From Buttiauxella sp. B2 (GTDB lineage Bacteria > Pseudomonadota > Gammaproteobacteria > Enterobacterales > Enterobacteriaceae), in assembly GCF_006376615.1 (NCBI RefSeq), contig NZ_VEXQ01000017.1:34420-98419 (forward strand): a stretch of DNA of 64,000 nt. Direction: 5' to 3'. The notes under the pieces were generated by a model. That model saw nothing but the letters and a program-made list of their open reading frames with translations. It was not told the origin of the DNA and searched no databases. Shown here piece after piece: positions 55,958 to 64,000 of this stretch. Position numbers and translations under genes: made by a program. The stretch's first letter is position 1. Every line of letters begins with the position of its first letter.

Positions 55958-56511
55958 GCGCCTGCCTCCTTATTGTATTTATCCCATAACGGTTTCAGCT
56001 CTTGCTGCCAGACGCGATCATTAAGATCTCCCGCATGGCGATAGCGAATGATCCCTTTACCATCGATAAGGAACGTTTCAGGTGCACCGTAAACGCCCAG
56101 ATCCAGCCCCAACATGCCGTTACCGTCAAACAGGCTCAACGCGTAAGGATTGCCTAATTCATTCAACCAATTAATGGCTTTGCGGCGATCGTCTTTATAA
56201 TTCATGCCAACCACACGAACGCCCTGCGCTTTCAACCCGTTCAGATACTGATGTTCTGCACGACAAGTCGGGCACCATGTTGCCCACACATTGAGCAGCA
56301 ACGGTTTGCCATCTGTCAGAACAGCCTGGTCATAAATTTTGCCTGGGTTTTCCAGCGACTCAAGACGAAACACCGGCACCGACTTCCCGACTAATGCCGA
56401 TTCAAGATTGGTTGGGTCATCGCCCTGTGCATTACGTGCCAGTTGCCACAACAGCATCGCGGCCAGTAATAAGAACAGAACTAGCGGGATAAATAATACT
56501 TTGCGATTCAT
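55954..56511 (-). CDS. ccmG: Thiol:disulfide interchange protein CcmG (DsbE)
   Basis: A 185-residue membrane-anchored thioredoxin-fold protein that keeps apocytochrome c cysteines reduced. The N-terminal anchor is residues ~5-24 and the active site is WCPTC (C80, C83). It overlaps ccmF and ccmH by 4 bp each. Confidence 0.96.
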   Translation of the reverse strand: MNRKVLFIPLVLFLLLAAMLLWQLARNAQGDDPTNLESALVGKSVPVFRLESLENPGKIYDQAVLTDGKPLLLNVWATWCPTCRAEHQYLNGLKAQGVRVVGMNYKDDRRKAINWLNELGNPYALSLFDGNGMLGLDLGVYGAPETFLIDGKGIIRYRHAGDLNDRVWQQELKPLWDKYNKEAGA

Positions 56512-58460
56512 GCAACCTCCGGCGTGTTTTTACGCAGGCGATAACGCGGGTCAAATAAACAAAACAGACCGCCGAGCGTCATTAATATCCCACCCGTCCA
56601 AATCCAGCGTACGAAAGGTTTGTAATAGAGGCGAACCGCCCAACTTCCGTCATCTAATTCTTCGCCTAGCGCCGCGTAAAGGTCGCGTGTCACGCCGCCA
56701 TCAATGGCCGCTTCGGTCATCATGGCGCGATTGCTGTTGTAGAAGCGCTTCTCAGCATGCAGCGTGGCTTCGGGTTTGCCATTGCGCGTGACATCGATAA
56801 TCCCTACTCCGCCACGGTAGTTAGGGCCAACCAGCTCATGAACATCGCGGAAGACAAAGTGATACTGATGAATGTCGATGCTATCGCCTGCTTTCATGCG
56901 CACATCGCGCTCGATGCTGTAGTTCTGACTAAACGCAATGCCCACAACTGTAACCGCAAGCCCCAGATGCCCGAACACCATACCCCAATGGCTGCGAGGC
57001 AGTTTCCATAACCCTTTAAGCACCCCATAGCGATGAGTGGAGCGTTCATACACTTCCATTAACGTCAGGACAAACACCCAGACCGCCATCAGCAAACCGA
57101 CCACTGTCATCGCTTCGACGCGGTCTTGCATCAACCATGGCAAAATTAGGGAAAGTGCGACGGTTATCGTCACCGCAATCGCCAGTCTCTTAACTAACTT
57201 TTGCGGCTCATCACGACGCCAGCGCACCAGGGGGCCGATGCCAAGTAGCAGCGCAAATGGCGCCATTAGCGCAGTAAACATGGTATTAAAGAACGGTTCG
57301 CCGATAGAAATGCTGCCCAGCCCAAGCTGCTTATGCACCAGCGGAAGTAACGTTCCCAGCAATACCACCAACATGGCGGCAATCAACAGCACATTATTGC
57401 CGAGCAAAAATGATTCCCGGGACCACAAACTGTTCCCCACACGCGAACGGACTTTGCTGCCCTTCACCGCATACAACAGCAGCGAACCGCCAATCACAAT
57501 CACCAGGAAAGCGAGGATAAACATGCCGCGAGCCGGATCGGATGCAAATGAATGCACCGAAACCAACACGCCGGATCGCACCAGGAAAGTCCCCAGCAAA
57601 CACAGCGAGAATGCGGTAATCGCCAGCAGCACCGTCCAGGCTTTAAAGCTGCCGCGCTTTTCAGTCACCGAAAGCGAGTGAATGAGTGCGGTTCCCGCAA
57701 GCCACGGCATAAACGAGGCGTTTTCTACCGGATCCCAGAACCACCAACCGCCCCAGCCTAATTCGTAATAAGCCCAGGCCGAACCGAGCACGATACCAAT
57801 GGTTAAAAATGACCATGCGGCTAATGTCCATGGACGCGTCCAACGCGCCCAGGCAGAGTCAAGTTTTCCGGCCATCAACGCAGCGATAGAAAAGGCAAAT
57901 GCCACAGAGAACCCGACATAACCCATGTACAACAACGGCGGATGGAAAATCAGGCCGATGTCTTGCAACAGGGGATTCAGATCACGCCCTTCTATCGGGA
58001 AATCGGGCAGTGTGCGGGTAAAGGGATTTGAGGTGAAAATGATAAACAGCAGGAAGCCGAAGTTAATCATCCCCATAACGGCAAGGACGCGTGCCACCGC
58101 ATCTTGCGGCATACTGCGGCTAAACAACGCCACGGCAAAAGTCCAGGCACTGAGCAGTAGCACCCATAACAGCAATGAGCCTTCGTGTGCGCCCCAGGTT
58201 GCTGCAACGCGATACCAAACAGGCAACTCGCTGTTTGAGTTATTGGCGACGTACAGCACCGTAAAATCATTAACCACAAACGCGTTAACCAGCACTAAGA
58301 AACAAGCGCACAGCGTGATAAACAAAGCCCATGCCAGAGGACGTGCAGAAGCCATCAATCGCGAATCGCTGCGCTTCACGCCCCATAACGGATAAACACT
58401 GAGTAACAATGACCAGCCGAGTGCCAGACAAAGCAAAAAACTGCCAATTTCTGGCATCAT
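56508..58460 (-). CDS. ccmF: Heme lyase CcmF
   Basis: A 650-residue polytopic inner-membrane protein that transfers heme from holo-CcmE to apocytochrome c. The tryptophan-rich WWD signature is [18 protein letters not shown]; flanking histidines ([34 protein letters not shown]) are the heme-ligand candidates. The C-terminal periplasmic loop is intact. It overlaps ccmE by 4 bp. Confidence 0.97.
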   Translation of the reverse strand: MMPEIGSFLLCLALGWSLLLSVYPLWGVKRSDSRLMASARPLAWALFITLCACFLVLVNAFVVNDFTVLYVANNSNSELPVWYRVAATWGAHEGSLLLWVLLLSAWTFAVALFSRSMPQDAVARVLAVMGMINFGFLLFIIFTSNPFTRTLPDFPIEGRDLNPLLQDIGLIFHPPLLYMGYVGFSVAFAFSIAALMAGKLDSAWARWTRPWTLAAWSFLTIGIVLGSAWAYYELGWGGWWFWDPVENASFMPWLAGTALIHSLSVTEKRGSFKAWTVLLAITAFSLCLLGTFLVRSGVLVSVHSFASDPARGMFILAFLVIVIGGSLLLYAVKGSKVRSRVGNSLWSRESFLLGNNVLLIAAMLVVLLGTLLPLVHKQLGLGSISIGEPFFNTMFTALMAPFALLLGIGPLVRWRRDEPQKLVKRLAIAVTITVALSLILPWLMQDRVEAMTVVGLLMAVWVFVLTLMEVYERSTHRYGVLKGLWKLPRSHWGMVFGHLGLAVTVVGIAFSQNYSIERDVRMKAGDSIDIHQYHFVFRDVHELVGPNYRGGVGIIDVTRNGKPEATLHAEKRFYNSNRAMMTEAAIDGGVTRDLYAALGEELDDGSWAVRLYYKPFVRWIWTGGILMTLGGLFCLFDPRYRLRKNTPEVA

Positions 58461-58936
58461 GAGGCGTTATCCTTGTAGGCCTGTGGTGCACGTTGGTGAT
58501 TTTTATCCATCGCTTCTTTTATTTCCGGTGGCGTGTAATTTTCATCATGTTTCGCCAGCACTTCTTTCGCTTCGATTTTGTTTCCGGATTCGAATACGCC
58601 TTGTGCAACCACGCCTTGCCCTTCACGGAAAAGGTCCGGCAGAATACCAACGTAGCTGACGTCAATCACACCGCTGGCATCATAAAGCCTGAACGTCACT
58701 TTCAGAGTTTGGTTATCGCGCTTCACACTGCCCGGCTGAACCATGCCACCGACACGCAAACGCTGCCCTGGTTCCGGCAATTGGTGGCTTTCACCTTTGC
58801 CATACAGGATTTCGCTCGGTGTATAGAACAGGTCAATATTGCTGCGTAACGCGTACAACACCAGCGTGATAGTCAGCCCTAATCCCACCAGCACCGACAA
58901 CGCAAGATACAGCCGGTTTTTACGACGAATATTCAT
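58457..58936 (-). CDS. ccmE: Heme chaperone CcmE
   Basis: A 159-residue membrane-anchored OB-fold heme chaperone. The heme-binding histidine is H130 in AKHDENY, at the same residue number as E. coli. The N-terminal anchor is residues ~9-29. It overlaps ccmD and ccmF. Confidence 0.97.
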   Translation of the reverse strand: MNIRRKNRLYLALSVLVGLGLTITLVLYALRSNIDLFYTPSEILYGKGESHQLPEPGQRLRVGGMVQPGSVKRDNQTLKVTFRLYDASGVIDVSYVGILPDLFREGQGVVAQGVFESGNKIEAKEVLAKHDENYTPPEIKEAMDKNHQRAPQAYKDNAS

Positions 58937-59145
58937 TCAGTTCCCTCTGCTTGTTGCGCCGCCTGAATGCGTTTTTCCCGCGCCTGCTGGCGCATCACTG
59001 CATTTAAAATAGTGCGGCGTTGCATACGGGTATGCATCACCAACACCAGCAGTGGGACAAAAGTCAACGCGACCGCCAGCCAAACGTAAAAAGCGTAGCC
59101 ACCCATGGCAAAAAAATCAGCCCAGTTTAAAAATGCACTGTTCAT
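58933..59145 (-). CDS. ccmD: Heme exporter small subunit CcmD
   Basis: A 70-residue single-helix membrane protein ([20 protein letters not shown], residues ~9-28) with a basic, helical cytoplasmic tail. It is required to release holo-CcmE from the CcmABC complex. I chose [12 protein letters not shown], with GGGAG 6-8 nt upstream; a 12-codon extension to 59181 overlaps ccmC too far. It overlaps ccmC by 4 bp. Confidence 0.93.
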   Translation of the reverse strand: MNSAFLNWADFFAMGGYAFYVWLAVALTFVPLLVLVMHTRMQRRTILNAVMRQQAREKRIQAAQQAEGTE

Positions 59146-59879
59146 GCGTTTCTCCCTTTTTTCGCCAACTCCATCACCCAAGGGCGACGCTGCTCCTGAA
59201 GCAAAATGAGATTACGCAAACGCATTAATGTCAGCGTGGCAAACAGCATCAGAAAACCGAAGATAGTCAGCCGTAACGGAGTTCGCATCGTAGGGTCAAT
59301 ACTTTGCTGCATATTGGTGGAACCCTGGTGCAGCGTGTTCCACCATTCCACAGAGAAGTGGATAATCGGTAAGTTCACCACGCCCACCAGCACCAGAATA
59401 CCTGCTGCACGTCCGGCCAGGCGGCGATCGTCAAAGGCGTTATAAAGGGCAATCACACCGATATAGAGGAACAACAACACCAGTTCGGAAGTGAGCCGTG
59501 CATCCCACACCCACCAGGTTCCCCACATCGGTTTACCCCAGGCAGAACCTGTGACCAGCGCGATAAAAGTAAACACTGCGCCCACAGGAGCCATCGCCGC
59601 CACTGCGAGGTCAGACATTTTCATTTGCCACACCAGGCCAATAAATGCCGCCACCGCCATCGAGCCATAAATCCCCATCGACCAGATAGCTGCCGGAACA
59701 TGAAGATACATAATGCGATAGCTCTGGCCTTGCTGATAATCGGCAGGCGCAAAACCAAAACCCCAGACACAACCGACAACCAACAACGCGGTGCTGATGA
59801 GTGCAAACCACGGCACACATTGCCCGCATAACTGGTAAAGCCGCTCGGGTTTAGCAAGCTGATGTAATGCTTTCCACAT
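59142..59879 (-). CDS. ccmC: Heme transporter CcmC
   Basis: A 245-residue polytopic inner-membrane protein that, with CcmAB and CcmD, attaches heme to CcmE. The WWD motif is MWGTWWVWDARLTSELVL. Six hydrophobic helices are visible. It is separated from ccmB by 115 bp containing two REP-like units, unlike the overlapping genes downstream. Confidence 0.96.
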   Translation of the reverse strand: MWKALHQLAKPERLYQLCGQCVPWFALISTALLVVGCVWGFGFAPADYQQGQSYRIMYLHVPAAIWSMGIYGSMAVAAFIGLVWQMKMSDLAVAAMAPVGAVFTFIALVTGSAWGKPMWGTWWVWDARLTSELVLLFLYIGVIALYNAFDDRRLAGRAAGILVLVGVVNLPIIHFSVEWWNTLHQGSTNMQQSIDPTMRTPLRLTIFGFLMLFATLTLMRLRNLILLQEQRRPWVMELAKKGRNA

Positions 59880-59907
59880 AATTATTTGCTCACAAAAAAA
59901 TAACTAT

Positions 59908-59980
59908 GGTGGAGTTCGCCAACGCTAATCCACCCTACAAAAACATTATTAAGTCGGATTTGCGGTAAGCGACATCCGAC
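59908..59980. repeat. REP/BIME-like pair inside the ccm operon
   Basis: Two inverted REP-like units lie between ccmB and ccmC: 59908-59938 with arms GGTGGA / TCCACC followed by CTAC, and 59953-59980 with arms GTCGGAT / ATCCGAC. They are the same two arm types as the mnmC-yfcL pair. They would form stable hairpins in the polycistronic ccm mRNA. Confidence 0.75.
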
Positions 59981-59994
59981 ATTCTTATTTATTG

Positions 59995-60654
59995 TTATTG
60001 CACGCTAACGCGCAGTGCCGCTGCCGTGGCAAACGGGCTTAATGTAGCGCTTGCCGCAAGCATCGCGCCAAGAATGGCCAGATAGCCATCAACCGGAAGA
60101 TGCATAGATGCGGCGTCCATCGCTGCGGTAGCAAAGATTAGCAGCGGAATGGTTAACGGCAAGACAAGCAAACTCAATAGCACGCCATTTCGCCGTAATC
60201 CTACTGTTAGCCCCACACCCGGAGCGCCCAGGAAACTCAACGTTGGCGTTCCCAGCAATAGCGTTAGTGCCATCACCTGCCAGGCGTAAAAATCTAGCCC
60301 CAGCAACAAAGCGGCGAGCGGTGAGAGGATGAGTAGTGGCAATCCAGTTACCACCCAGTGAGCGGTCACTTTCGCTAAGACCACCATCGGAAGAGGGATC
60401 GGCAATAGCATAAGCTGTTCAAGTGACCCATCCTGAAAATCATCTCGAAACAGTCTGTCCATCGCCAGTAACGATGCCAACAGTGCTGCCACCCAAATTA
60501 CCCCCGGCGCAATACGCGCCAGCAATTGAGGTTCCGGACCAATACCTAAAGGAAACAGCGTGATAACAATCAGAAAGAACCATAACGGATTGGCGATTTC
60601 CGCACCTTTGCGAAACACTACTCGCAATTCATGGAGGAAAATTCGGCGCATCAT
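59995..60654 (-). CDS. ccmB: Heme exporter permease CcmB
   Basis: A 219-residue inner-membrane permease of the CcmAB ABC complex, with six hydrophobic helices. Conserved segments include [34 protein letters not shown] and GYLAILGAM. It overlaps ccmA by 4 bp. The C-terminus (AAALRVSVQ) matches the family. Confidence 0.96.
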   Translation of the reverse strand: MMRRIFLHELRVVFRKGAEIANPLWFFLIVITLFPLGIGPEPQLLARIAPGVIWVAALLASLLAMDRLFRDDFQDGSLEQLMLLPIPLPMVVLAKVTAHWVVTGLPLLILSPLAALLLGLDFYAWQVMALTLLLGTPTLSFLGAPGVGLTVGLRRNGVLLSLLVLPLTIPLLIFATAAMDAASMHLPVDGYLAILGAMLAASATLSPFATAAALRVSVQ

Positions 60655-61259
60655 GTCCGTTTCTCCTGCAAATGAATCTGGCGCACATTCTCGACATTAA
60701 GCGGCTGATGTGTGGTCAGAATGACCATCCCACCGTTTTTAGTATGGCGCTGTAGCTGTTGAGTGAGTTTATCCACGCCTGCCACATCAATGGCCGTAAA
60801 AGGTTCATCCAGGATCCAGAGTTTATGTGAACTTAACCACAAACGGGCGAGTGCCACACGGCGTTGCTGACCAGCTGAAAGTTGGTTGACCGGAACATCT
60901 TCAAAGCCGAGTAAACCGACCTCAGTAAGTGCTTGCCAACGTAGGGATTGCGCACCATTCGCGTGATAAAAACTGAGATTTTCAAATGCAGTAAGAACGG
61001 TTTTGATACCAGGTTGATGCCCCAGCCACAGCAAATCCTGATTGTATTGATAACGTATGCGGCTTAATCCTTCGTTTTGCCACTTAACTTCGCCTTCATC
61101 TGGTTGTGCCAGGCCCGCCAAAATACGTAATAACGATGTTTTCCCTGCTCCATTTTTCCCGGCGATTTGCACCATTTCACCTGAGCTCACGCTAAACGAC
61201 AACTCGCTAAATAACATGCGGTCATCACGCACGCAGGTCAGGTTAATCGCATCAAGCAT
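60651..61259 (-). CDS. ccmA: Cytochrome c biogenesis ATP-binding protein CcmA
   Basis: A 202-residue ABC ATPase that powers release of heme-loaded CcmE. Walker A is [13 protein letters not shown], the signature [13 protein letters not shown], and Walker [14 protein letters not shown] chose the ATG giving [13 protein letters not shown]; a GTG at 61271 lies directly against the AAGGAG ribosome site and is unlikely. First gene of the ccm operon, divergent from yfdC. Confidence 0.95.
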   Translation of the reverse strand: MLDAINLTCVRDDRMLFSELSFSVSSGEMVQIAGKNGAGKTSLLRILAGLAQPDEGEVKWQNEGLSRIRYQYNQDLLWLGHQPGIKTVLTAFENLSFYHANGAQSLRWQALTEVGLLGFEDVPVNQLSAGQQRRVALARLWLSSHKLWILDEPFTAIDVAGVDKLTQQLQRHTKNGGMVILTTHQPLNVENVRQIHLQEKRT

Positions 61260-61464
61260 TTGAGGAGTCACTCCTTGTCTCGGGAAGCAAAATCATAACA
61301 CATCAACGGGCTTGCTCCAGACGGACAGCCGTATCTGCGGTACTCCAAAAGAGGTAATCCACGCACATAAGATCAAAATTAAGGTGAATTGGCCTGCCGA
61401 CCAGGGACGAGAGCTAAAAACCGCTACGCTTAAAGGTACAGCTAACTCGCGAGCGACCTGAAGA

Positions 61465-62403
61465 ATGGATGAATTAAAAGAAGATAAAATCGACAAATCC
61501 ACCGATGAAATAGAAGTCGAAAGCGATGAGAAAGACCACGGTGAAAAAATAGAAGTCGACGAAGAGCATCTACCGTCACGAGCAATGGCTATCCACGAAC
61601 ATATCCGTCAGGACGGTGAAAAGGAGCTGGAACGTGACGCAATGGCATTGCTGTGGTCAGCCATTGCCGCGGGTTTATCAATGGGCGCATCTCTGCTGGC
61701 CAAAGGCGTATTTCACGTCAATCTGGAGGGGGTGCCCGGCAGTTTTTTACTGGAAAACCTCGGCTACACCTTCGGCTTTATCATCGTCATTATGGCTCGT
61801 CAGCAACTATTTACCGAGAACACCGTTACCGCAGTTTTGCCTGTCATGCATAAACCTTCCGGGGTAAATTTCCTGCTCTTGATGCGCTTATGGGGTGTGG
61901 TTCTGCTCGGTAACATTATCGGTACGGGTCTTGCGGCATGGGCTTTTGAATATATGCCGATATTTGATGAAAAGACGCGAGACGCATTCGTTTCCATCGG
62001 TATGGATGTCATGCACAACACGCCGGGTGAGATGTTCGCCAACGCCATTATTTCCGGTTGGATAATCGCCACCATGGTGTGGATGTTCCCGGCAGCGGGA
62101 GCTGCAAAAATTGTGGTGATCATCATCATGACTTGGCTAGTCGCATTAGGTGATTTAACTCATATCGTGGTCGGCTCCGTTGAAATCCTCTACCTGGTAT
62201 TTAACGGCACCATCCACTGGAGCGAATTCTTCTGGCCATTCGCCCTGCCGACATTGGCAGGCAACATTTGCGGAGGCACTTTTATCTTCGCGCTGATAAG
62301 CCACGCGCAAATCCGTAATGATATGAGCAACAAGAAAAAAGCCGAGGAAAGAGCCAAAGCGAAACACAAACAGGAAGTTGAGGACGGCAAAGACAAAAAG
62401 TAG
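61465..62403 (+). CDS. yfdC: FNT-family inner-membrane protein YfdC
   Basis: A 312-residue member of the formate/nitrite transporter family with six hydrophobic helices, a very acidic N-terminal cytoplasmic extension (residues 1-55, rich in Glu/Asp/Lys) and a basic C-terminal tail. The substrate is not established (E. coli YfdC has been linked to surfactant sensitivity). It is divergent from ccmA across 205 bp, whereas in E. coli it is divergent from mlaA. Confidence 0.94.
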   Translation: MDELKEDKIDKSTDEIEVESDEKDHGEKIEVDEEHLPSRAMAIHEHIRQDGEKELERDAMALLWSAIAAGLSMGASLLAKGVFHVNLEGVPGSFLLENLGYTFGFIIVIMARQQLFTENTVTAVLPVMHKPSGVNFLLLMRLWGVVLLGNIIGTGLAAWAFEYMPIFDEKTRDAFVSIGMDVMHNTPGEMFANAIISGWIIATMVWMFPAAGAAKIVVIIIMTWLVALGDLTHIVVGSVEILYLVFNGTIHWSEFFWPFALPTLAGNICGGTFIFALISHAQIRNDMSNKKKAEERAKAKHKQEVEDGKDKK

Positions 62404-62455
62404 ACACAACACACATAAAGCTGGTTACGTTTCAAGCGATCAACCCGCTTGCCCC

Positions 62456-62483
62456 TTAACGTCGCCCCAAAAGCGGGTATACT
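62456..62483 (+). promoter_or_regulatory. Putative argW promoter
   Basis: A -10 TATACT (62478-62483) sits 16 bp after a weak TTAACG -35 (62456-62461), with a GC-rich segment (TGCGCG) following the -10 as in stringently controlled tRNA promoters. The start would be near 62490, just before the ERIC element. Confidence 0.5.
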
Positions 62484-62492
62484 ACTGCGCGA

Positions 62493-62619
62493 ATTACCCT
62501 AAATAATTTGAGTTTTGGCCAGGCGGCCAGGGAGTAAAGCTTCAGGAGCTTACTAAAGTAAGTAACTGGAGTTTGTGAATGCAGCCAACACCACCACAAC
62601 TTGAAGTATGACGGGTAAT
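62493..62619. repeat. ERIC element (127 bp) in the argW leader
   Basis: A 127-bp element bounded by ATTACCC and GGGTAAT, with the ERIC core CAGGAGCTTAC / GTAAGTAACTGG and the flanking segments AAATAATTTGAG and CAACTTGAAGTATGACGG. Length equals the canonical full ERIC. It ends 3 bp before the mature 5' end of argW, between the putative promoter and the tRNA. Confidence 0.88.
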
Positions 62620-62622
62620 AAG

Positions 62623-62697
62623 GTCCTCTTAGTTAAATGGATATAACAAGCCCCTCCTAAGGGCTAGTTGCAGGTTCGATTCCTGCAGGGGACACCA
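62623..62697 (+). tRNA. argW: tRNA-Arg(CCU)
   Basis: A 75-nt tRNA with encoded CCA. The acceptor stem GTCCTCT pairs with AGGGGAC; the anticodon stem AGCCC/GGGCT encloses loop CTCCTAA with anticodon CCT (62656-62658), reading AGG. The T arm GCAGGTTCGATTCCTGC is intact. It is nearly identical to E. coli argW, a known integration site for prophages and islands, and island-like remnants follow here. Confidence 0.97.
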
Positions 62698-62868
62698 TTG
62701 AACTCATATTCCAGCCGCTTTCACCCCCCACAAAACCCTCAGTGCTCCGAGGTAATAGCACAGAATACAATCATGAAATGCAATAACCTCCTGTGCACTA
62801 ATCCACTTCATCGTTCAGTCATTACCTTGATGGTTCTGTCATGCCGCTGCATGATGAAATCAAACTCA
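62698..62868. other. Gene-free DNA directly after argW
   Basis: 171 bp with no credible gene and no integrase. It is AT-richer than the core genes. A 14-codon plus-strand peptide (MPLHDEIKLIRDAL, 62840-62884) reads like the start of a truncated gene but I cannot assign it. Confidence 0.4.
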
Positions 62869-63426
62869 TCAGGGATGCTTTATGACCTTCATTTGAAGTG
62901 CGAGCTGTATCCAGCAATCAGACATTCGAAGCATGATTGAAGGGCATGCGAGTCGGAGCCGTCGGCTTACAGACGGTGTTTGATTACCGAAGAAACCGAC
63001 TTCATTTACCGATTCTTGTTCGCTGCGAGTAAGCGACTCTTCTTCCATTTCGGTGTTGAAACGATGTTTAAACGCGTCACCCAGATTGCCGCCCCTGGAG
63101 AATTTTTCATACTTCTGCGACAGACGATCGGCGGTTAAATCATCCACCCACGAAGCGTAATCCAGCACCTGTGCCACCACTTCACGCGGCGTGCGGTCGC
63201 GTTTAAACTCAATCAAAATCAGCGAGGCATCAGACGCGAATGCCAGCAGGTCGATACGCCCTTTATCAAGCGTATTTTCCTGATGCCCGATGATCATCCA
63301 CTGGTCCGAGAGGATGATGGGATCGTTTAAGATCATCTTCTCCAGCAACTGTTCGCTGGCGATTTTGCTGATAGTTTGCGGCTGCGGATTTTCCCCAACC
63401 CGCCAGATAGCATGATGAACCGGCAG
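62869..63426 (-). pseudogene. Truncated PD-(D/E)XK nuclease-like (NucS/DUF91-type) fragment
   Basis: The frame reads PVHHAIWRVGENPQ, then GRIDLLAFASDASLILIEFK (the PD-(D/E)XK core: D, then E-x-K) and RDRTPREVVAQVLDYASWVD, characteristic of a widespread nuclease-fold family usually near 200-350 residues. No usable start codon precedes PVHH (an amber codon is immediately upstream), and the sequence stops resembling the family after EEESL, ending in a non-homologous ~45-residue tail. An internal ATG at 63348 could give a 159-residue product, but without the N-terminus. I call it a remnant; function of the full family is inferred, not known. Confidence 0.6.
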
Positions 63427-63429
63427 CCT

Positions 63430-63684
63430 CTACGGTTTTTTAATCGCCTGTAGCTGGTAGTAACGAGGGGATTTACCAGAACTGTCGTCGTGATAATCCT
63501 GGCTAATTATTGGCAATTGCTCGGCGCTAAAACCTTTCCAGGTGCAGTATTTATCCCACCGCTGTTTCGGTGTCGGAAAATCGTTGAGTGCTATTTCTGA
63601 TTCAAGCTGTGCGGAATTCGTTTTGTCGTGGAAGATAAAACCATCGCCATTAGAGGCAAAGACAAGGGGACAAAAGTACCTCAA
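63430..63684 (-). pseudogene. HsdR (type I restriction subunit R) internal fragment
   Basis: An 84-codon fragment ([44 protein letters not shown]) matches the segment of type I restriction R subunits just before the helicase domain. No helicase motif follows: the frame ends at a TAG after AIKKP. Adding one A to the six-A run (plus-strand T run 63436-63441) would restore AIKKTVEAA, the family's continuation, so a single-base deletion plus a recombination junction near 63420 explains the end. No hsdM or hsdS is visible in the window. Confidence 0.65.
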
Positions 63685-63819
63685 TGAAGACCACCGTGGC
63701 CTTATCGAGTAAATCCTTCAGCTGGATATAAAACGAATTGTTCAGCTCTCAGATTTAGAGGAAATACCAGCAGTATTCCCCCTAAAAAACCTAACCATAA
63801 GGATCTTCCAGGGACCCCG
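63685..63819 (-). other. Unassigned island DNA between fragments
   Basis: 135 bp without a start-to-stop gene. One minus frame reads [17 protein letters not shown] before losing coherence near the HsdR fragment; I do not recognise it. Confidence 0.3.
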
Positions 63820-64000
63820 TCAGTCTGGCATGACGAACACACTGCCCTTGTCATCACGTTTCAACAGTGACCAGTAAGCACGGTGTTTCTTACCGAATTT
63901 ATCCTCAAAGGCGGGCATCTTCTGGCCTTCTCGGGTCTGGATATAGTCCGTTGTACCGTTAACAATGGCAGCCCATTGCCCGGCGTGGGGAGCGATTTCA
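63820..64000 (-). CDS. Unrecognised protein, C-terminal 59 residues (partial)
   Basis: An open minus-strand frame enters from the right window edge and ends at TGA (63820-63822). The visible end is basic and aromatic-rich, with segments HAGQWAAIVNG, TREGQKMPAFEDKFGKKHR and YWSLLKRDDKGSVFVMPD. I do not recognise the family. It is probably part of the island behind argW. The 5' part lies outside the window, so start and length are unknown. Confidence 0.5.
   Translation of the reverse strand, partial: EIAPHAGQWAAIVNGTTDYIQTREGQKMPAFEDKFGKKHRAYWSLLKRDDKGSVFVMPD

Noticed and set aside
62668..62940. 90-codon frame starting inside argW
   Set aside because: Its first codons are the tRNA sequence; the rest has no recognisable features.

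Overview
The window is a chromosomal segment of an enterobacterium (family Enterobacteriaceae). Nearly every protein is co-linear with, and very similar to, its Escherichia coli/Salmonella counterpart in the nuo-lrhA-ackA-pta-his transport-purF-fabB-fad-argW neighbourhood. It is not E. coli itself: the MFS gene yfcJ that I recall between flk and fabB in E. coli is absent, NuoB carries a 4-residue insertion relative to E. coli, and a complete ccmABCDEFGH cytochrome c maturation operon sits between mlaA and yfdC, which E. coli keeps next to nap. I recall these comparisons rather than having run them. The exact genus cannot be fixed by eye.

Layout. 1-7210 (minus) is the 5' part of the complex I operon nuoABCDEFG, with nuoG cut by the window edge. 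It is followed by its regulatory region, the regulator gene lrhA and a 1-kb AT-rich gap. 9785-15363 holds alaA, yfbR, yfbS, hxpA, yfbU and yfbV; 15699-19124 the acetate pathway ackA-pta; 19267-23281 a group of small enzymes (Nudix, phosphodiesterase, two GST-like proteins, folX, yfcH). 23321-27440 is the histidine/lysine-arginine-ornithine transporter hisP-M-Q-J plus argT, with visible sigma-54 promoters and NtrC-type sites. 27736-33646 (minus) carries accD-folC-dedD-cvpA-purF-ubiX with a PurR operator; then dedA, truA, usg and pdxB, with flk divergent from pdxB. fabB and mnmC diverge around FabR/FadR-type operators. 42226-46842 is a compact minus-strand cluster prmB-aroC-mepA-yfcA-epmC-yfcL. 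After smrB and sixA comes fatty acid uptake and beta-oxidation (fadIJ, yfcZ, fadL) with FadR-type sites. mlaA follows directly behind the ccm operon, then yfdC and tRNA-Arg(CCU) argW.

Physiologically the segment joins respiration (complex I, cytochrome c maturation), acetate overflow, fatty acid synthesis and degradation, envelope lipid maintenance, purine/folate/aromatic biosynthesis and nitrogen-controlled amino acid uptake.

Accessory content is confined to small repeats and the right end. Two REP/BIME-like pairs occur (mnmC-yfcL and inside the ccm operon), two copies of another intergenic palindrome, and a 127-bp ERIC element that fills the leader between the putative argW promoter and the tRNA. 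Downstream of argW lies a decayed island: an HsdR (type I restriction) fragment joined in the same frame, across one amber codon, to a truncated PD-(D/E)XK nuclease-like fragment, and an unrecognised gene leaving the window. I did not find an intact new system; the right edge and the repeat placements are the parts most worth a second look.
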